Shown piece after piece: positions 39,258 through 49,406 of a stretch of 64,000 nt of DNA. The notes beneath the pieces are model-generated. The model was not told where the DNA came from. It ran no database searches and saw nothing but the letters and a program-made list of their open reading frames with translations. Position 1 is the first letter of the stretch. Each line of letters begins with the position of its first letter. The DNA comes from Cellulomonas marina (GTDB lineage Bacteria > Actinomycetota > Actinomycetes > Actinomycetales > Cellulomonadaceae), in NCBI RefSeq assembly GCF_900111925.1, contig NZ_FOKA01000007.1:156057-220056 (forward strand). Direction: 5' to 3'. Made by a program: the position numbers and the translations under genes.

Positions 39258-41756
39258 CTACCCGGTCGGCGCCGCGCCCGACGAATCCCCTGCCCCGCCG
39301 CCCGCACCGTCCCCGGCGTCCTCGCCGCCGGGGGCCGGGGTGGGCGCGGTCGTCGCCGGCGGTGCCGTCGGCGCCGGCGCGGCGGGCGCCCCGGACGACA
39401 CCACGACCCGCACGGCGTCGCCCGCCGCGAGCGCGGCCCCGGCCCCCGGCTCGAGCCGCACGACGCGCCCCGCGGCGATCTCCGCGGAGGGCTCGGCGAC
39501 GACCTCCGCCGCCAGCCCGGCGCCCTGCAGCGCGGCGACGGCGTCGGCCTGCAGCGTCCCGACGAGGCCCGACGGCACGGTCACGGCCGCCGGCTCCGCG
39601 GTCGGCGTCGCGCTCGGCGTGGGCGTCGGGGTCGCGGACGGCGTCGTCGTCGGCGTGGCGCGGCCGCCCACCCCGGCGCGCGGCGGGAAGTCCCGCACCG
39701 CGGCGAACCGGGGCTGGTCGAGCACGGGGTCCATGTAGGTCGCCCACAGGACCGCCGGCCACGTGCTCCCCGTGATCTCGCGGACGCCGCCGAACGGCGT
39801 GACGGTGACGGGGTTCTTGCCGAACCCGCCCTCGTCGTACTGCGTGAGGACCACGGCGGTGGCGATGGTCGGCGTGTACCCGACGAACCACGCCGACAGG
39901 TTGTCCGTCGAGGAGCCGGTCTTGCCCGCGACGGGCACGTCGATGACGCGCCCCACGTTCCGCTGCCCCGTGCCCCGCTCGACGACCTGCGTCATGGCGT
40001 ACGTCGCGTCGGCCATGACGTCGGCCGCGAACACCTGCGTCCGGGTGCTCTGCGCCGTGTACGCCACCGTCCCGTCGGAGTAGGTCGCGGACCGCACCAC
40101 GAACGGGTCGGAGTGGAAGCCCTGCGCGGCGAACGTGGCGAAGGCGTCCGCCATGTCGAGCGGGTGCACGAAGTCGATGCCCAGCACGTTCGACGCCCTG
40201 TCCGGCATCACGGCCGTCCGGATGCCGGCGCGCTGCGCGACGTCCGCGGTCGCCGCCGGCCCCACCTGCACGTTGAGCTGCGCGTAGACCGTGTTGACCG
40301 AGTCCTGCGTGGCACGGACGAGGTCGATGCGTCCGTAGTCCGTGCCGCCGAAGTTGCTCACGTCCTCGCCGGGGTTCCCCCAGCCCTCCGGCTCCTGCGG
40401 CGAGTTGCCGTTGTACGTCGTCGTCAGCGGGATGCCCTGCTCGAGGGCCGCCACCAGCGTGAACGGCTTGAACGTCGAGGCCGCCTGCGCGGTGAGGTAG
40501 GTGGCCGCGTCGCGCGCGTCGGCCAGGTAGTCCTGCCCGCCGTACAGGGCGACGACGCCGCCGTCCGCCGGGTCGACGGAGACGATCGCCAGCCGCGCGG
40601 CGGGGTCCGGGGCCGACCCGCCCGCGAGCGTGCCGTCCCAGAGGCTCGTCGCGGTGGCGACGGCCTGGTCCTGCGCCGCCTTGTCGAACGTCGTGTCGAT
40701 GGCCAGGCCTGCGCGCTTGAGCTCGTCCTCGGTCATCCCGAGCCGGTCCTGCGCCTCGGCCTCGACGAGCTTGAGCAGGTACCCCGTCGGCCCGGCGTAG
40801 GTCTGCGACTCCTCCTCGACGACCGTCTCCGGGAACACCGCCGCGTCCCGGTCGGCGGCCGTGATCCACCCGTCCTCGGTCATGAGGTCCAGCACCCGCT
40901 CCCAGCGCTGCTGCGCGCGCTCGGGGTTCGTCGCCGGTTCCCAGTTGTTGGGCGAGGGGATGATCCCGGCCAGGAGCGCCGCCTGGCTGATGGTCAGCTG
41001 CGCGGCGTCGACGCCGAAGTAGGCCTGGGACGCCTCCTGGATGCCGTAGGTGTCGCGGCCGAAGTACACGGTGTTGAGGTAGCGGTCGAGGACCTGGTCC
41101 TTCGACTCCTGCCGCGAGATCTTCAGCGCCAGCAGGGCCTCCTTGGCCTTGCCGACGTACCCGATCGTCGAGCGCTCCGTGTAGTAGTTCTTCACGTACT
41201 GCTGGGTGAGCGTCGAGGCGCCCTGCGTGTCCCCGCCGCGCACGTTGTTGACGAACGCGCGCGCGATCCCCGTCACGGAGATCCCGCGGTTCGTCCAGAA
41301 CGAGCGGTCCTCCGAGGCGACCACGGCGTTGCCGACGTAGTCGGGCAGGGTCGAGGTGTCGACGATCGTCCGCTGCAGCCCGGGCAGCTCGCCCATGACC
41401 TCGCCGCGGGTGCCGTCGGCGTTGCCCCAGTAGACCGTCGTCGTCTGGTACGTGGCCTCCTCGCCCGGCGCGGGCACGTCCACCAGCGCGTACGCGGCGA
41501 CGCCGAGGCCCACGACGAGCAGCAGCAGCCCGACGAGGGACCCGAGCACGACGCGCCAGGTCGGCGCGAACCGCCGCCAGCCCGTCCGCCGACGACGGCC
41601 GGCGCGACCGCGTCCCGCGCCCCCGGACGGGGCCGCCCCGGCAGCACCCGTCGTGCGGCCGCCGGGCCCGCGCCCGGTGGCGCGTCCGGCCCCGCTCGCG
41701 GCCGTGCGCGGCACGCGTCGCGGCGCGCCCGACCCCTGTCCGTCCCTGCCGGCCAC
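39258..41756 (-). CDS. Class A penicillin-binding protein with PASTA domain
   Basis: An 832-residue bifunctional peptidoglycan synthase. A basic Arg/Gly-rich cytoplasmic tail and one membrane helix (about 70-95) come first. The GT51 glycosyltransferase has [12 protein letters not shown] and [12 protein letters not shown]. The transpeptidase has Ser427 in STFKPF, DSVN and KTGSS. A Thr/Pro linker, one PASTA domain and a Pro/Gly-rich tail end it. The GT51 motif has Asn where His is common (EDRxFxxH). GTG 41756 is preferred (GAGGGG 10 nt upstream); GTG 41765 is possible. It matches actinobacterial PonA-type PBPs. Confidence 0.93.
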   Translation of the reverse strand: MAGRDGQGSGAPRRVPRTAASGAGRATGRGPGGRTTGAAGAAPSGGAGRGRAGRRRRTGWRRFAPTWRVVLGSLVGLLLLVVGLGVAAYALVDVPAPGEEATYQTTTVYWGNADGTRGEVMGELPGLQRTIVDTSTLPDYVGNAVVASEDRSFWTNRGISVTGIARAFVNNVRGGDTQGASTLTQQYVKNYYTERSTIGYVGKAKEALLALKISRQESKDQVLDRYLNTVYFGRDTYGIQEASQAYFGVDAAQLTISQAALLAGIIPSPNNWEPATNPERAQQRWERVLDLMTEDGWITAADRDAAVFPETVVEEESQTYAGPTGYLLKLVEAEAQDRLGMTEDELKRAGLAIDTTFDKAAQDQAVATATSLWDGTLAGGSAPDPAARLAIVSVDPADGGVVALYGGQDYLADARDAATYLTAQAASTFKPFTLVAALEQGIPLTTTYNGNSPQEPEGWGNPGEDVSNFGGTDYGRIDLVRATQDSVNTVYAQLNVQVGPAATADVAQRAGIRTAVMPDRASNVLGIDFVHPLDMADAFATFAAQGFHSDPFVVRSATYSDGTVAYTAQSTRTQVFAADVMADATYAMTQVVERGTGQRNVGRVIDVPVAGKTGSSTDNLSAWFVGYTPTIATAVVLTQYDEGGFGKNPVTVTPFGGVREITGSTWPAVLWATYMDPVLDQPRFAAVRDFPPRAGVGGRATPTTTPSATPTPTPSATPTAEPAAVTVPSGLVGTLQADAVAALQGAGLAAEVVAEPSAEIAAGRVVRLEPGAGAALAAGDAVRVVVSSGAPAAPAPTAPPATTAPTPAPGGEDAGDGAGGGAGDSSGAAPTG

Positions 41757-41945
41757 TGCTGCCACACCCCTCGTCGTCCGGGCCGGGAGGTGCCCCGGCG
41801 ACGGTCCAGTATGCGGCGGGCCCTCCCACCCGCCGCCGCCCGGGACCGCCGGCGGGACGCACGTCCCCCGGACCGGCGCGCGACCTCCACAGGACACGCA
41901 CACGCCGTACCACGTCCCCGGTTGTCGCCCGGGGCGCGCGCCCCC

Positions 41946-41951
41946 TAGTCT
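41946..41951 (+). promoter_or_regulatory. -10 box of the padR-ino1 promoter
   Basis: TAGTCT, immediately upstream of the palindromic operator, placing the transcription start inside the palindrome. Confidence 0.6.
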
Positions 41952-41952
41952 C

Positions 41953-41977
41953 CCGATGTATCCACTCGATACATCGG
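41953..41977. promoter_or_regulatory. PadR operator palindrome
   Basis: Perfect 10-bp arms CCGATGTATC and GATACATCGG separated by CACTC. It contains the ATGT...ACAT ends seen in PadR-family operators. It covers the likely transcription start, so PadR binding should repress its own operon including ino1. Confidence 0.8.
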
Positions 41978-42004
41978 GTGCACGACGAGCAGGACGAGGG
42001 GCAG

Positions 42005-42678
42005 GTGACCACGGTGCGCGCACGCCAGCAGGTGCTCGAGACCGCGATCCTCGGCCTCCTGCACGACGCCCCCATGCACGGGTACGAGCTGCGCAAGCAC
42101 CTCAACCTCGTGCTCGGGTCGTTCCGCGCGCTGTCCTACGGCTCGCTGTACCCGTGCCTGCGGGGCCTCGTGTCCCGCGGCTGGATCGAGGGCACCGAGA
42201 CCATGGACGGTCCGGCCGTGTCCACCCGGCGGGCACGCATCGTCTACGCGCTGACGCCCGCGGGCAAGGAGCACCTCCAGGCGGAGCTGGCCACGTCCGG
42301 CCCCGCCTCGTGGGAGGACGAGCACTTCGACGTCCGGTTCGCCTTCTTCGGGCAGACGGACGCCGAGACACGGCTGCGCATCCTCGAGGGCCGCCGCTCG
42401 CGGCTCACCGAGCGGCTCGACACCGTCCGCCAGGGCCTGGACCGGGCCCGCGGCCGCGTCGACGAGTACACCCTCGAGCTCCAGCGCCACGGCCTGGACC
42501 TCGTCGAGCGCGAGGTCCGCTGGCTCGACGAGCTCATCGCCCACGAGCGGGGCAGCACCACCCACCCGACCACCGGTGGCGGCCGTCCGGCCGACCCCGG
42601 TCCCACCGACGCCATGCGGGCGGTGCGGCAGGACAGGCCTGTCGTCGACCCCGGGCGCACCACCCAGAAGGAGCGAGG

Positions 42679-42682
<4 letters not shown>
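42005..42682 (+). CDS. PadR family transcriptional regulator
   Basis: A 225-residue winged-helix regulator. The domain runs from about residue 8 ([21 protein letters not shown]) through [16 protein letters not shown]. The helical dimerisation half carries [24 protein letters not shown] 42005 follows GAGGGG closely; GTG 41978 would start inside the operator and is less likely. The stop overlaps the ino1 start. Effector unknown; sugar phosphate or envelope signals are possible from context. Confidence 0.9.
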
Positions 42683-43770
<1,088 letters not shown>

Positions 43771-43798
43771 CGCGTCGTCCCCCCGCAGGTCCGCACGT

Positions 43799-43836
43799 CA
43801 CGACGACCCCGGTGCGCCCGCGCCGGGGTCGTCGTG
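43799..43836 (+). terminator. Terminator of padR-ino1
   Basis: Perfect 14-bp arms 43799-43812 and 43823-43836, 10-nt loop, 28 nt after the ino1 stop. Confidence 0.85.
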
Positions 43837-43878
43837 CGTCCGTCCGTGCGTCCGTCCGTGCGTCCGTCCGTGCGTCCG
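43837..43878. repeat. 12-bp tandem repeat
   Basis: About 3.5 copies of GCGTCCGTCCGT, itself built of CGTC/CGTG tetramers, between the ino1 terminator and the MFS promoter. A simple-sequence tract, likely length-variable. Confidence 0.8.
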
Positions 43879-43918
43879 GTGCCGGACGCGGACGTGGTGG
43901 CCTGTCGGCGCGGGGTCG

Positions 43919-43924
43919 TAGCCT
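43919..43924 (+). promoter_or_regulatory. -10 box of a leaderless promoter
   Basis: TAGCCT, 6 nt before GTG 43931. Confidence 0.55.
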
Positions 43925-43930
43925 GCGCGG

Positions 43931-45238
43931 GTGCAGGTGATCGACGACCTCCGGGCCCTGGTGCCGCTGCCCGGGTTCCGGCGGCTGCTCGCCGTGCGCC
44001 TGACGAGCCAGACCGGGGACGGGCTGTTCCAGGCCGGGCTGGCGACCCTGTTCTTCTTCTCGCCCGAGAGCGCGAGCACCGCGACCGGGGTCGCGACGGC
44101 GTTCGCCGTGCTCCTGCTGCCGTTCACCGTCGTCGGCCCCTGGGCGGGAGTCCTGCTCGACCGGTGGCGGCGGCGGGGGGTCCTCGTCGTCGGCAACCTC
44201 GTGCGCGTCGCGCTGACGCTCGTCCTCGCGGCGCTCATGGTGACGGTCGGGGTGGGTCCGGCCGTCTACGTCCTGGCGCTCGTCTGCCTGTCCGTGAACC
44301 GCTTCCTCCTCGCGGCGCTCTCCACGTCGCTGCCCCGGGTCGTCGAGGGCGAGCGGCTGCTCACCGCCAACGCGCTCACGCCGACCCTCGGCGCGGCCGC
44401 CGCCGGTGCCGCCGCGGGGGCCGGGGTGCTGCTCGGCGTCGTCGTGCCGGCGGGCGGGGTGCGGGACGTCGTCCCGCTGCTCCTCGCCGCGGCGGCGATG
44501 GCGGTGGCCGCCGCACTGGCGTCGCGGTTCGCGCCGGACGGGCTCGGGCCCGACGCCGTCGTGGCCGGCGCCGCGCTCGCGCGGGCCCTGCGCTCGCTGG
44601 TCGGGGGGCTGGCGGAGGGCGCGCGGCACCTCGTCGCCCGCCGCACGCCGGCCGCGGCGCTCGGCGTCATGGCCTGGCACCGCTTCCTCTACGGCACCGT
44701 GTTCATGGCGAGCATCCTCATCTCCCGCAACCTGCTCGCCGACCCGGCCGATCCCGCGGCCGGCCTCGCGGTCTTCGGCGGGGTGCTGGCGGCGTCCGGC
44801 GCGGGCTTCGCGCTGGCGGTCGTCGTCACGCCCCTCGTCGCGCCGCGCCTCGGCCCCCAGCGCTGGGTCGTCGTCTGCCTGCTCGTCGCCGCCGCGAGCC
44901 AGCTCCTCGTCACGGTCACCGTGGCGCGGTGGGCGCTGCTGCTGGCGGCGGCGGTGCTGGGGCTGGCGGCGCAGGCGGCCAAGATCGCGGTGGACACCGT
45001 GGTGCAGCGGGACACCGCCGACGCGTACCGGGGCCGGGCCTTCGCCCTCTACGACGTCCTCTACAACGCGGCCTTCGTCGGGGCCGCCGCGCTCGGCGCC
45101 GCCGCCCTGCCCGACGACGGGTGGTCGCCGCCGCTGTTCGCCGCCCTCGCCGTGGCGTACGTCGCCGGGGCCGCCGGGTACGCGGCCGTGTCCCGCACCG
45201 ACCGGCGCACGGGCGACCTCGAGCGGGTGGCGGCGTGA
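43931..45238 (+). CDS. MFS transporter
   Basis: A 435-residue twelve-helix major facilitator. The loop 2-3 motif appears as GVLLDRWRRRGVLVVGN. Sequence style is that of actinobacterial drug-export MFS proteins; the substrate is unknown. The start is leaderless, and the stop overlaps the LOV-phosphatase start by 4 nt. Confidence 0.85.
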   Translation: MQVIDDLRALVPLPGFRRLLAVRLTSQTGDGLFQAGLATLFFFSPESASTATGVATAFAVLLLPFTVVGPWAGVLLDRWRRRGVLVVGNLVRVALTLVLAALMVTVGVGPAVYVLALVCLSVNRFLLAALSTSLPRVVEGERLLTANALTPTLGAAAAGAAAGAGVLLGVVVPAGGVRDVVPLLLAAAAMAVAAALASRFAPDGLGPDAVVAGAALARALRSLVGGLAEGARHLVARRTPAAALGVMAWHRFLYGTVFMASILISRNLLADPADPAAGLAVFGGVLAASGAGFALAVVVTPLVAPRLGPQRWVVVCLLVAAASQLLVTVTVARWALLLAAAVLGLAAQAAKIAVDTVVQRDTADAYRGRAFALYDVLYNAAFVGAAALGAAALPDDGWSPPLFAALAVAYVAGAAGYAAVSRTDRRTGDLERVAA

Positions 45239-46953
45239 GCGGGGACCGCGCCGTGACCGCCACCGGCTGGTCCGCGGAGGACGCCGCGGACCTCGTCTCC
45301 GACCACCTGCTCGTGCGTGCCGCCCGCGACAGCGGCGTGGCGGTCACGCTGTCCGACCCGCACCTGCCCGACGAGCCCGTCGTCTGGGTCAACGACGCGT
45401 TCACGGCGCTCACCGGGTACACCCCGGCCGACGTGCTCGGTCGCAACTGCCGGTTCCTCCAGGGGCCCGGCACCGACCGGACCGCCGCGGCCACCCTCGA
45501 CCGCCGCGTGAGCCTCGCCGACACGCAGACGCAGGTGCTGCTCAACTACCGCAAGGACGGCACGCCGTTCTGGAACCAGATGATCATCGCGCCGGTGCAC
45601 GACGAGGCGGGCCGCATCACCCACCGCATCGGCATCCAGGTCGACGCCACCGACCGCGTGCGTCTCGAGCAGGTCCGCGACGTCGAGCTGGAGCTCGCGC
45701 AGGCGACGACCGCGCGGCTGGACCTGCTGGCCCGGGTGAGCGACGCGCTCGCCTCCCGGCTCGACTACGCCGACGCGGTGGACACGCTGGCCGACGTGGC
45801 GGTCCCGGCCCTGGCCACGTGGGGCTTCGTCGTCACCACCGACGAGGCGCGGCGGGTGGAGCGGCTGCACGTCGTCACCCGGGACCGGGCGCGGCGGGAG
45901 GACGCCCTGGCGCTCGAGCACGACACCATCGGCTGGCTGTCGCGCTCCCCGCGCGTCAACGCGGCGCTGCGCGGCGAGGACCAGCACGTGTCGGCGCCCT
46001 GGGACGTGGTGCCGGATGAGGTGGCGACGCGCACGACGCCCGAGCAGTTCCGCATCCTGGAGCGCCTCGGCCTCGGCAGCGCCCTCGTCGTGCCGTTGCG
46101 CGCCCGCGGACGGGTCATCGGCGCCATCGTCCTCGTGCACCGCGAGGCGGGCGGGTTCGGCGCCGAGACCGTCGTGACGGCGGCCCACCTCGGCCGCCGG
46201 GCCGGGCTCACGCTCGACAACGTGCGGCTCTACCTGCGCGAGCGGACGTCCGCCCTGACCCTGCAGCACAGCCTGCTGCCGGAGATCCCGGACCTGCCCG
46301 GCATGGACGTGGCGGCCCGTTACCTGCCGTCCGGGCAGCGGGCCGAGGTCGGCGGGGACTGGTTCGACGTGCTGCCGCTGAAGTCGGGGCGCGTGGGGCT
46401 CGCGGTCGGGGACGTCGTCGGTCACGACATGCAGGCCGCCGGCGCCATGGGCCAGCTCCGGTCGATGCTGCGCTCGGCGGCGTGGCGCGAGACGGACCCC
46501 GTGGCCGCCCTCGCCGAGGTCGACGAGCTCGTGCGCGCGCTCGACATCGGCGCCATCGCCACGGTCGTGCACCTGGTCTGGGACCAGGACGGCGACGGCG
46601 CGCGGGTCGTCTTCGCGCAGGCCGGGCACCCGCCCGCGCTCGTGCGTCGCCCCGACGGCACGGTGGAGCGGCTCGACGGCGCCCTGAGCCGTCCCGTCGG
46701 CCTCGGCCCGATGGACCCCACGGCCCAGCGCGAGGTCCGGCTCGAGCTGGGTGCGGTGCTCGTCGCCTACAGTGACGGGCTCGTCGAGCGGCGCGACCGT
46801 CCCCTGGTCGAGGGGATCGCCGCCCTCGAGCGGGCGCTGGCCGAGGCGCCGTTCGACGCGGGGTCCGCCGGCGTGCGCGACCACCTGCTGGCGCGGCTGG
46901 TGCCGGAGCGCCCGGAGGACGACCTCTGCCTGCTGGTGGTCCGGCACCGGTAG
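45235..46953 (+). CDS. LOV-GAF-SpoIIE phosphatase (putative blue-light-regulated PP2C)
   Basis: A 572-residue signalling protein. The PAS domain (about 30-140) is a true LOV type: the flavin-adduct motif GRNCRFLQ places the reactive Cys at 72. NYRKDGTPFWN and GIQVDAT hold the other flavin contacts. A GAF domain (about 160-335) follows. The SpoIIE/PP2C phosphatase (about 350-572) has GGDWFD, GDVVGHDM, AGHPPAL, YSDGLVERR and DDLCLL, so its metal site looks intact. Such proteins usually dephosphorylate an anti-anti-sigma factor and so set general-stress sigma activity. No such partner is in the window. GTG 45235 overlaps the MFS stop. Confidence 0.92.
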   Translation: MSGDRAVTATGWSAEDAADLVSDHLLVRAARDSGVAVTLSDPHLPDEPVVWVNDAFTALTGYTPADVLGRNCRFLQGPGTDRTAAATLDRRVSLADTQTQVLLNYRKDGTPFWNQMIIAPVHDEAGRITHRIGIQVDATDRVRLEQVRDVELELAQATTARLDLLARVSDALASRLDYADAVDTLADVAVPALATWGFVVTTDEARRVERLHVVTRDRARREDALALEHDTIGWLSRSPRVNAALRGEDQHVSAPWDVVPDEVATRTTPEQFRILERLGLGSALVVPLRARGRVIGAIVLVHREAGGFGAETVVTAAHLGRRAGLTLDNVRLYLRERTSALTLQHSLLPEIPDLPGMDVAARYLPSGQRAEVGGDWFDVLPLKSGRVGLAVGDVVGHDMQAAGAMGQLRSMLRSAAWRETDPVAALAEVDELVRALDIGAIATVVHLVWDQDGDGARVVFAQAGHPPALVRRPDGTVERLDGALSRPVGLGPMDPTAQREVRLELGAVLVAYSDGLVERRDRPLVEGIAALERALAEAPFDAGSAGVRDHLLARLVPERPEDDLCLLVVRHR

Positions 46954-46986
46954 CAGCACCGGTAGCAGCACCGGTAGCGGCACCGG
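46945..46986. repeat. 12-bp tandem repeat spanning a stop codon
   Basis: CACCGGTAGCAG repeats about 3.5 times. The first copy holds the TAG stop of the LOV-SpoIIE gene, so each unit carries another in-frame TAG. Confidence 0.8.
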
Positions 46987-47020
46987 AGGAGCCACCCCGG
47001 GCGGTCCGACGGCACGGCCC

Positions 47021-48709
47021 TCAGGACCCCGCGGCGCCCGTCCGGTCGGCCCACCAGCGCAGGAGTTCCGCGCGAGCGACGTCCTCGCCCAGCGGGCCGC
47101 GCTCCATCCGCAGCCCGAGCAGGTAGCCGTAGGCGGCGCCGACCTCCCGGCCCGGCGGGATGCCGAGGACCTCCATGATCTGCGTGCCGTCGAGGTCCGG
47201 GCGGACCGCCGCCAGCTCCTCGGCCTCCTGCAGCCGGACGATGCGCGCCTCGAGGTCGTCGTAGGCCGCCGAGAGCCGCCGCGCCTTGCGCACGTTGCGC
47301 GTCGTGCAGTCCGAACGCGTCAGGCGGTGCAGGCGCTGCAGCAGCGGCCCGGCGTCCGTGACGTACCGGCGCACGGCCGAGTCCGTCCACTCGCCCTCGC
47401 CGTAGCCGTGGAACCGCAGGTGCAGCTCCGTCAGCCGGGCGACGTCCTTCACGGTCTGCTTGTCGAACCGCAGGGCCTTGAGCCGCGCGGACGCGAGCTT
47501 GGCGCCCACCACCTCGTGGTGGTGGAAGCTGACCCCGCCACCCGTCTCGAAACGGCGCGTGCGCGGCTTGCCGACGTCGTGCAGCAGGGCGGCCAGCCGC
47601 AGGACGAGGTCGGGCCCCGGCACCGGGCCGTCGGGACCCGTCTCCAGCGCGATCGCCCGGTCGAGCACGGTCAGCGAGTGCTCGTACACGTCCTTGTGCC
47701 GGTGGTGCTCGTCGATCTCGAGCTGCAGCGCCGGCAGCTCCGGCAGCACGTGGGCGGCCAGGCCGGAGTCGACGAGGAGCTCCAGCCCGGGCCGGGGCCG
47801 GGCCGCCAGCAGCAGCTTCGTCAGCTCGTCGCGCACCCGCTCGGCGGAGACGATCGTGATCCGGTCGGCCATCGCCCGGACCGCCGCGTCCGCCGCCGGG
47901 TCCAGCGCCATGCCGAGCTGCGCCGCGAAGCGCGCCGCGCGCATCATGCGCAGGGGGTCGTCGTCGAAGGACCGGTCCGGTGCGATGGGCGTGCGCAGCA
48001 CCCCGGCCGCCAGGTCCGCCAGCCCGTCGAACGGGTCGACGAACACGAGGTCCGGCAGACGCACCGCCATGGCGTTGACGGTGAAGTCGCGCCGCGACAG
48101 GTCGCCCTCGAGCGTGTCCCCGAAGGCGACGAGGGGCTTGCGGGAGGCCGGGTCGTAGGCGTCGGTGCGGTAGGTCGTCACCTCGGCGACGACGTCCTGC
48201 CCGCCCGCCACCCGGCGCCGGGCGCCGATGGTCCCGAAGGCCTTGCCGATGTCCCAGTGCGCGTCGCCCCAGCGGGCGAGCAGCCGCTGCGTCTCGTCGG
48301 GGGAGGCAGAGGTGGCGAAGTCGAGGTCGGCGCTCACGCGCCCGAGGAAGGCGTCGCGAACCGGCCCGCCGACGAGCGCGAGCTCGTGCCCCGCCGCGCG
48401 GAACCGCTCCCCGAGCTCGCGCGCCTCCGCCGGGAGACCGGCCAGGACCCCCGCGGCGCGCCGGCGCAGGGCGTCGAGGTCGGCACCCGCCGCACCACCG
48501 ACCACACCCCCCGACACGCCACCCTGCGGACGCGGCGTCCCTCCGGCGACGAGGGGCTCCCCGTCGCCGGGCGCGTCCGGACGGGTCGTCGGCCTGGGCT
48601 CGTGCGCGAGGTCGGCCGGCTGCTCGTGCGCGAGGTCGGCCGGCTGCTCGTGCGCGGGGTCGGCGGGCTGCTCGTGCGGGGGCTCGGAGGGCTGGGGCAC
48701 GGGGTCCAA
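47021..48709 (-). CDS. cca: CCA tRNA nucleotidyltransferase
   Basis: A 562-residue enzyme that adds or repairs the 3' CCA of tRNA. Head motif LVGGPVRDAFLGR and catalytic DLDFAT lie near residues 110-130. RRDFTVNAMAVR and DDPLRMMRAARF follow. An HD domain (LLHDVGKPRTRR) sits in the C-terminal half. The first 75 residues are a low-complexity extension with HEQPADLA repeats. Start TTG 48709 is uncertain; a later start would lose only this extension. Divergent from the NUDIX gene and near murJ, as in many actinobacteria. Confidence 0.95.
   Translation of the reverse strand: MDPVPQPSEPPHEQPADPAHEQPADLAHEQPADLAHEPRPTTRPDAPGDGEPLVAGGTPRPQGGVSGGVVGGAAGADLDALRRRAAGVLAGLPAEARELGERFRAAGHELALVGGPVRDAFLGRVSADLDFATSASPDETQRLLARWGDAHWDIGKAFGTIGARRRVAGGQDVVAEVTTYRTDAYDPASRKPLVAFGDTLEGDLSRRDFTVNAMAVRLPDLVFVDPFDGLADLAAGVLRTPIAPDRSFDDDPLRMMRAARFAAQLGMALDPAADAAVRAMADRITIVSAERVRDELTKLLLAARPRPGLELLVDSGLAAHVLPELPALQLEIDEHHRHKDVYEHSLTVLDRAIALETGPDGPVPGPDLVLRLAALLHDVGKPRTRRFETGGGVSFHHHEVVGAKLASARLKALRFDKQTVKDVARLTELHLRFHGYGEGEWTDSAVRRYVTDAGPLLQRLHRLTRSDCTTRNVRKARRLSAAYDDLEARIVRLQEAEELAAVRPDLDGTQIMEVLGIPPGREVGAAYGYLLGLRMERGPLGEDVARAELLRWWADRTGAAGS
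48599..48680. repeat. 24-bp tandem repeat in the cca N-terminus
   Basis: Three units (48599-48622, 48623-48646, 48647-48670) plus a partial fourth. The first two are identical. Each encodes HEQPADLA or a close variant on the minus strand. Confidence 0.85.
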
Positions 48710-48737
48710 GCCTGCCAGACCGCGCAGGGGGAGCGTT

Positions 48738-48743
48738 TACAGT
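48738..48743 (+). promoter_or_regulatory. -10 box of a leaderless promoter
   Basis: TACAGT, 6 nt before ATG 48750. It decides the NUDIX gene start. Confidence 0.6.
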
Positions 48744-48749
48744 GGCCGC

Positions 48750-49406
48750 ATGCCCAGCGCCGCCCTGCCCCCGGTGCCCCGGGGTGTGCCCGGCGGCCGC
48801 TCGGGCGGCCCGCCCGGGGCTGCGGGCGGTGGCCTGCCCGGGCTGCCGGGCGTGCGCGGCGGCGCCCCTCCGGCTCCGGCGGGACGTCTTCCCGTCCCCG
48901 CCCCGCCGGGCGGGCACGCCCTGCGGATCGACCCGAGCGTCCCGCCCCGCCGGACGACCCCGCTGCCGGTGGTCGACGAGACGTCGGCCGGCGGCCTCGT
49001 CGTCACGCGCGAGGGCGGCGTGCACCTGGCAGCCGTCATCGCACGGCGCAACCGTGCCGGACGCCTCGAGTGGTGCCTGCCCAAGGGGCACCTCGAGGGC
49101 GACGAGACGCCCGAGCAGGCGGCAGTCCGCGAGATCGCCGAGGAGACGGGGATCGACGGCCGGATCCTGCGGCGGCTGGGCGTCATCGACTACTGGTTCA
49201 GCGGCGACGACCGCCGCGTGCACAAGGTCGTGCACCACTTCCTGCTCGGCGCGGTCGGGGGCGAGCTCACGGTCGAGGGCGACCCGGACGGCGAGGCCGA
49301 GGACGTCGCGTGGATCGCGGTGGCCTCGCTGCACGAGCGGCTGGCCTACCCCAACGAGCGACGGCTGGCGCAGGCGGCGCTCGCGCTGCTCGACCGCACC
49401 CCGTGA
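48750..49406 (+). CDS. NUDIX hydrolase
   Basis: A 218-residue protein. The NUDIX box is complete (GHLEGDETPEQAAVREI then AEETGI). The first 70 residues are Pro/Gly-rich. It hydrolyses a nucleoside diphosphate derivative; substrate unknown. It heads the NUDIX-DUF6049-murJ operon, each gene overlapping the next by 4 nt. The same neighbourhood exists in mycobacteria next to the murJ homologue. Confidence 0.92.
   Translation: MPSAALPPVPRGVPGGRSGGPPGAAGGGLPGLPGVRGGAPPAPAGRLPVPAPPGGHALRIDPSVPPRRTTPLPVVDETSAGGLVVTREGGVHLAAVIARRNRAGRLEWCLPKGHLEGDETPEQAAVREIAEETGIDGRILRRLGVIDYWFSGDDRRVHKVVHHFLLGAVGGELTVEGDPDGEAEDVAWIAVASLHERLAYPNERRLAQAALALLDRTP

Noticed and set aside
41978..42004. Longer PadR start at GTG 41978
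   Set aside because: It would abut the operator palindrome and has no ribosome-binding site; GTG 42005 has GAGGGG upstream.
43837..43878. CRISPR-like repeats
   Set aside because: Contiguous 12-bp simple repeats without spacers and no cas genes.
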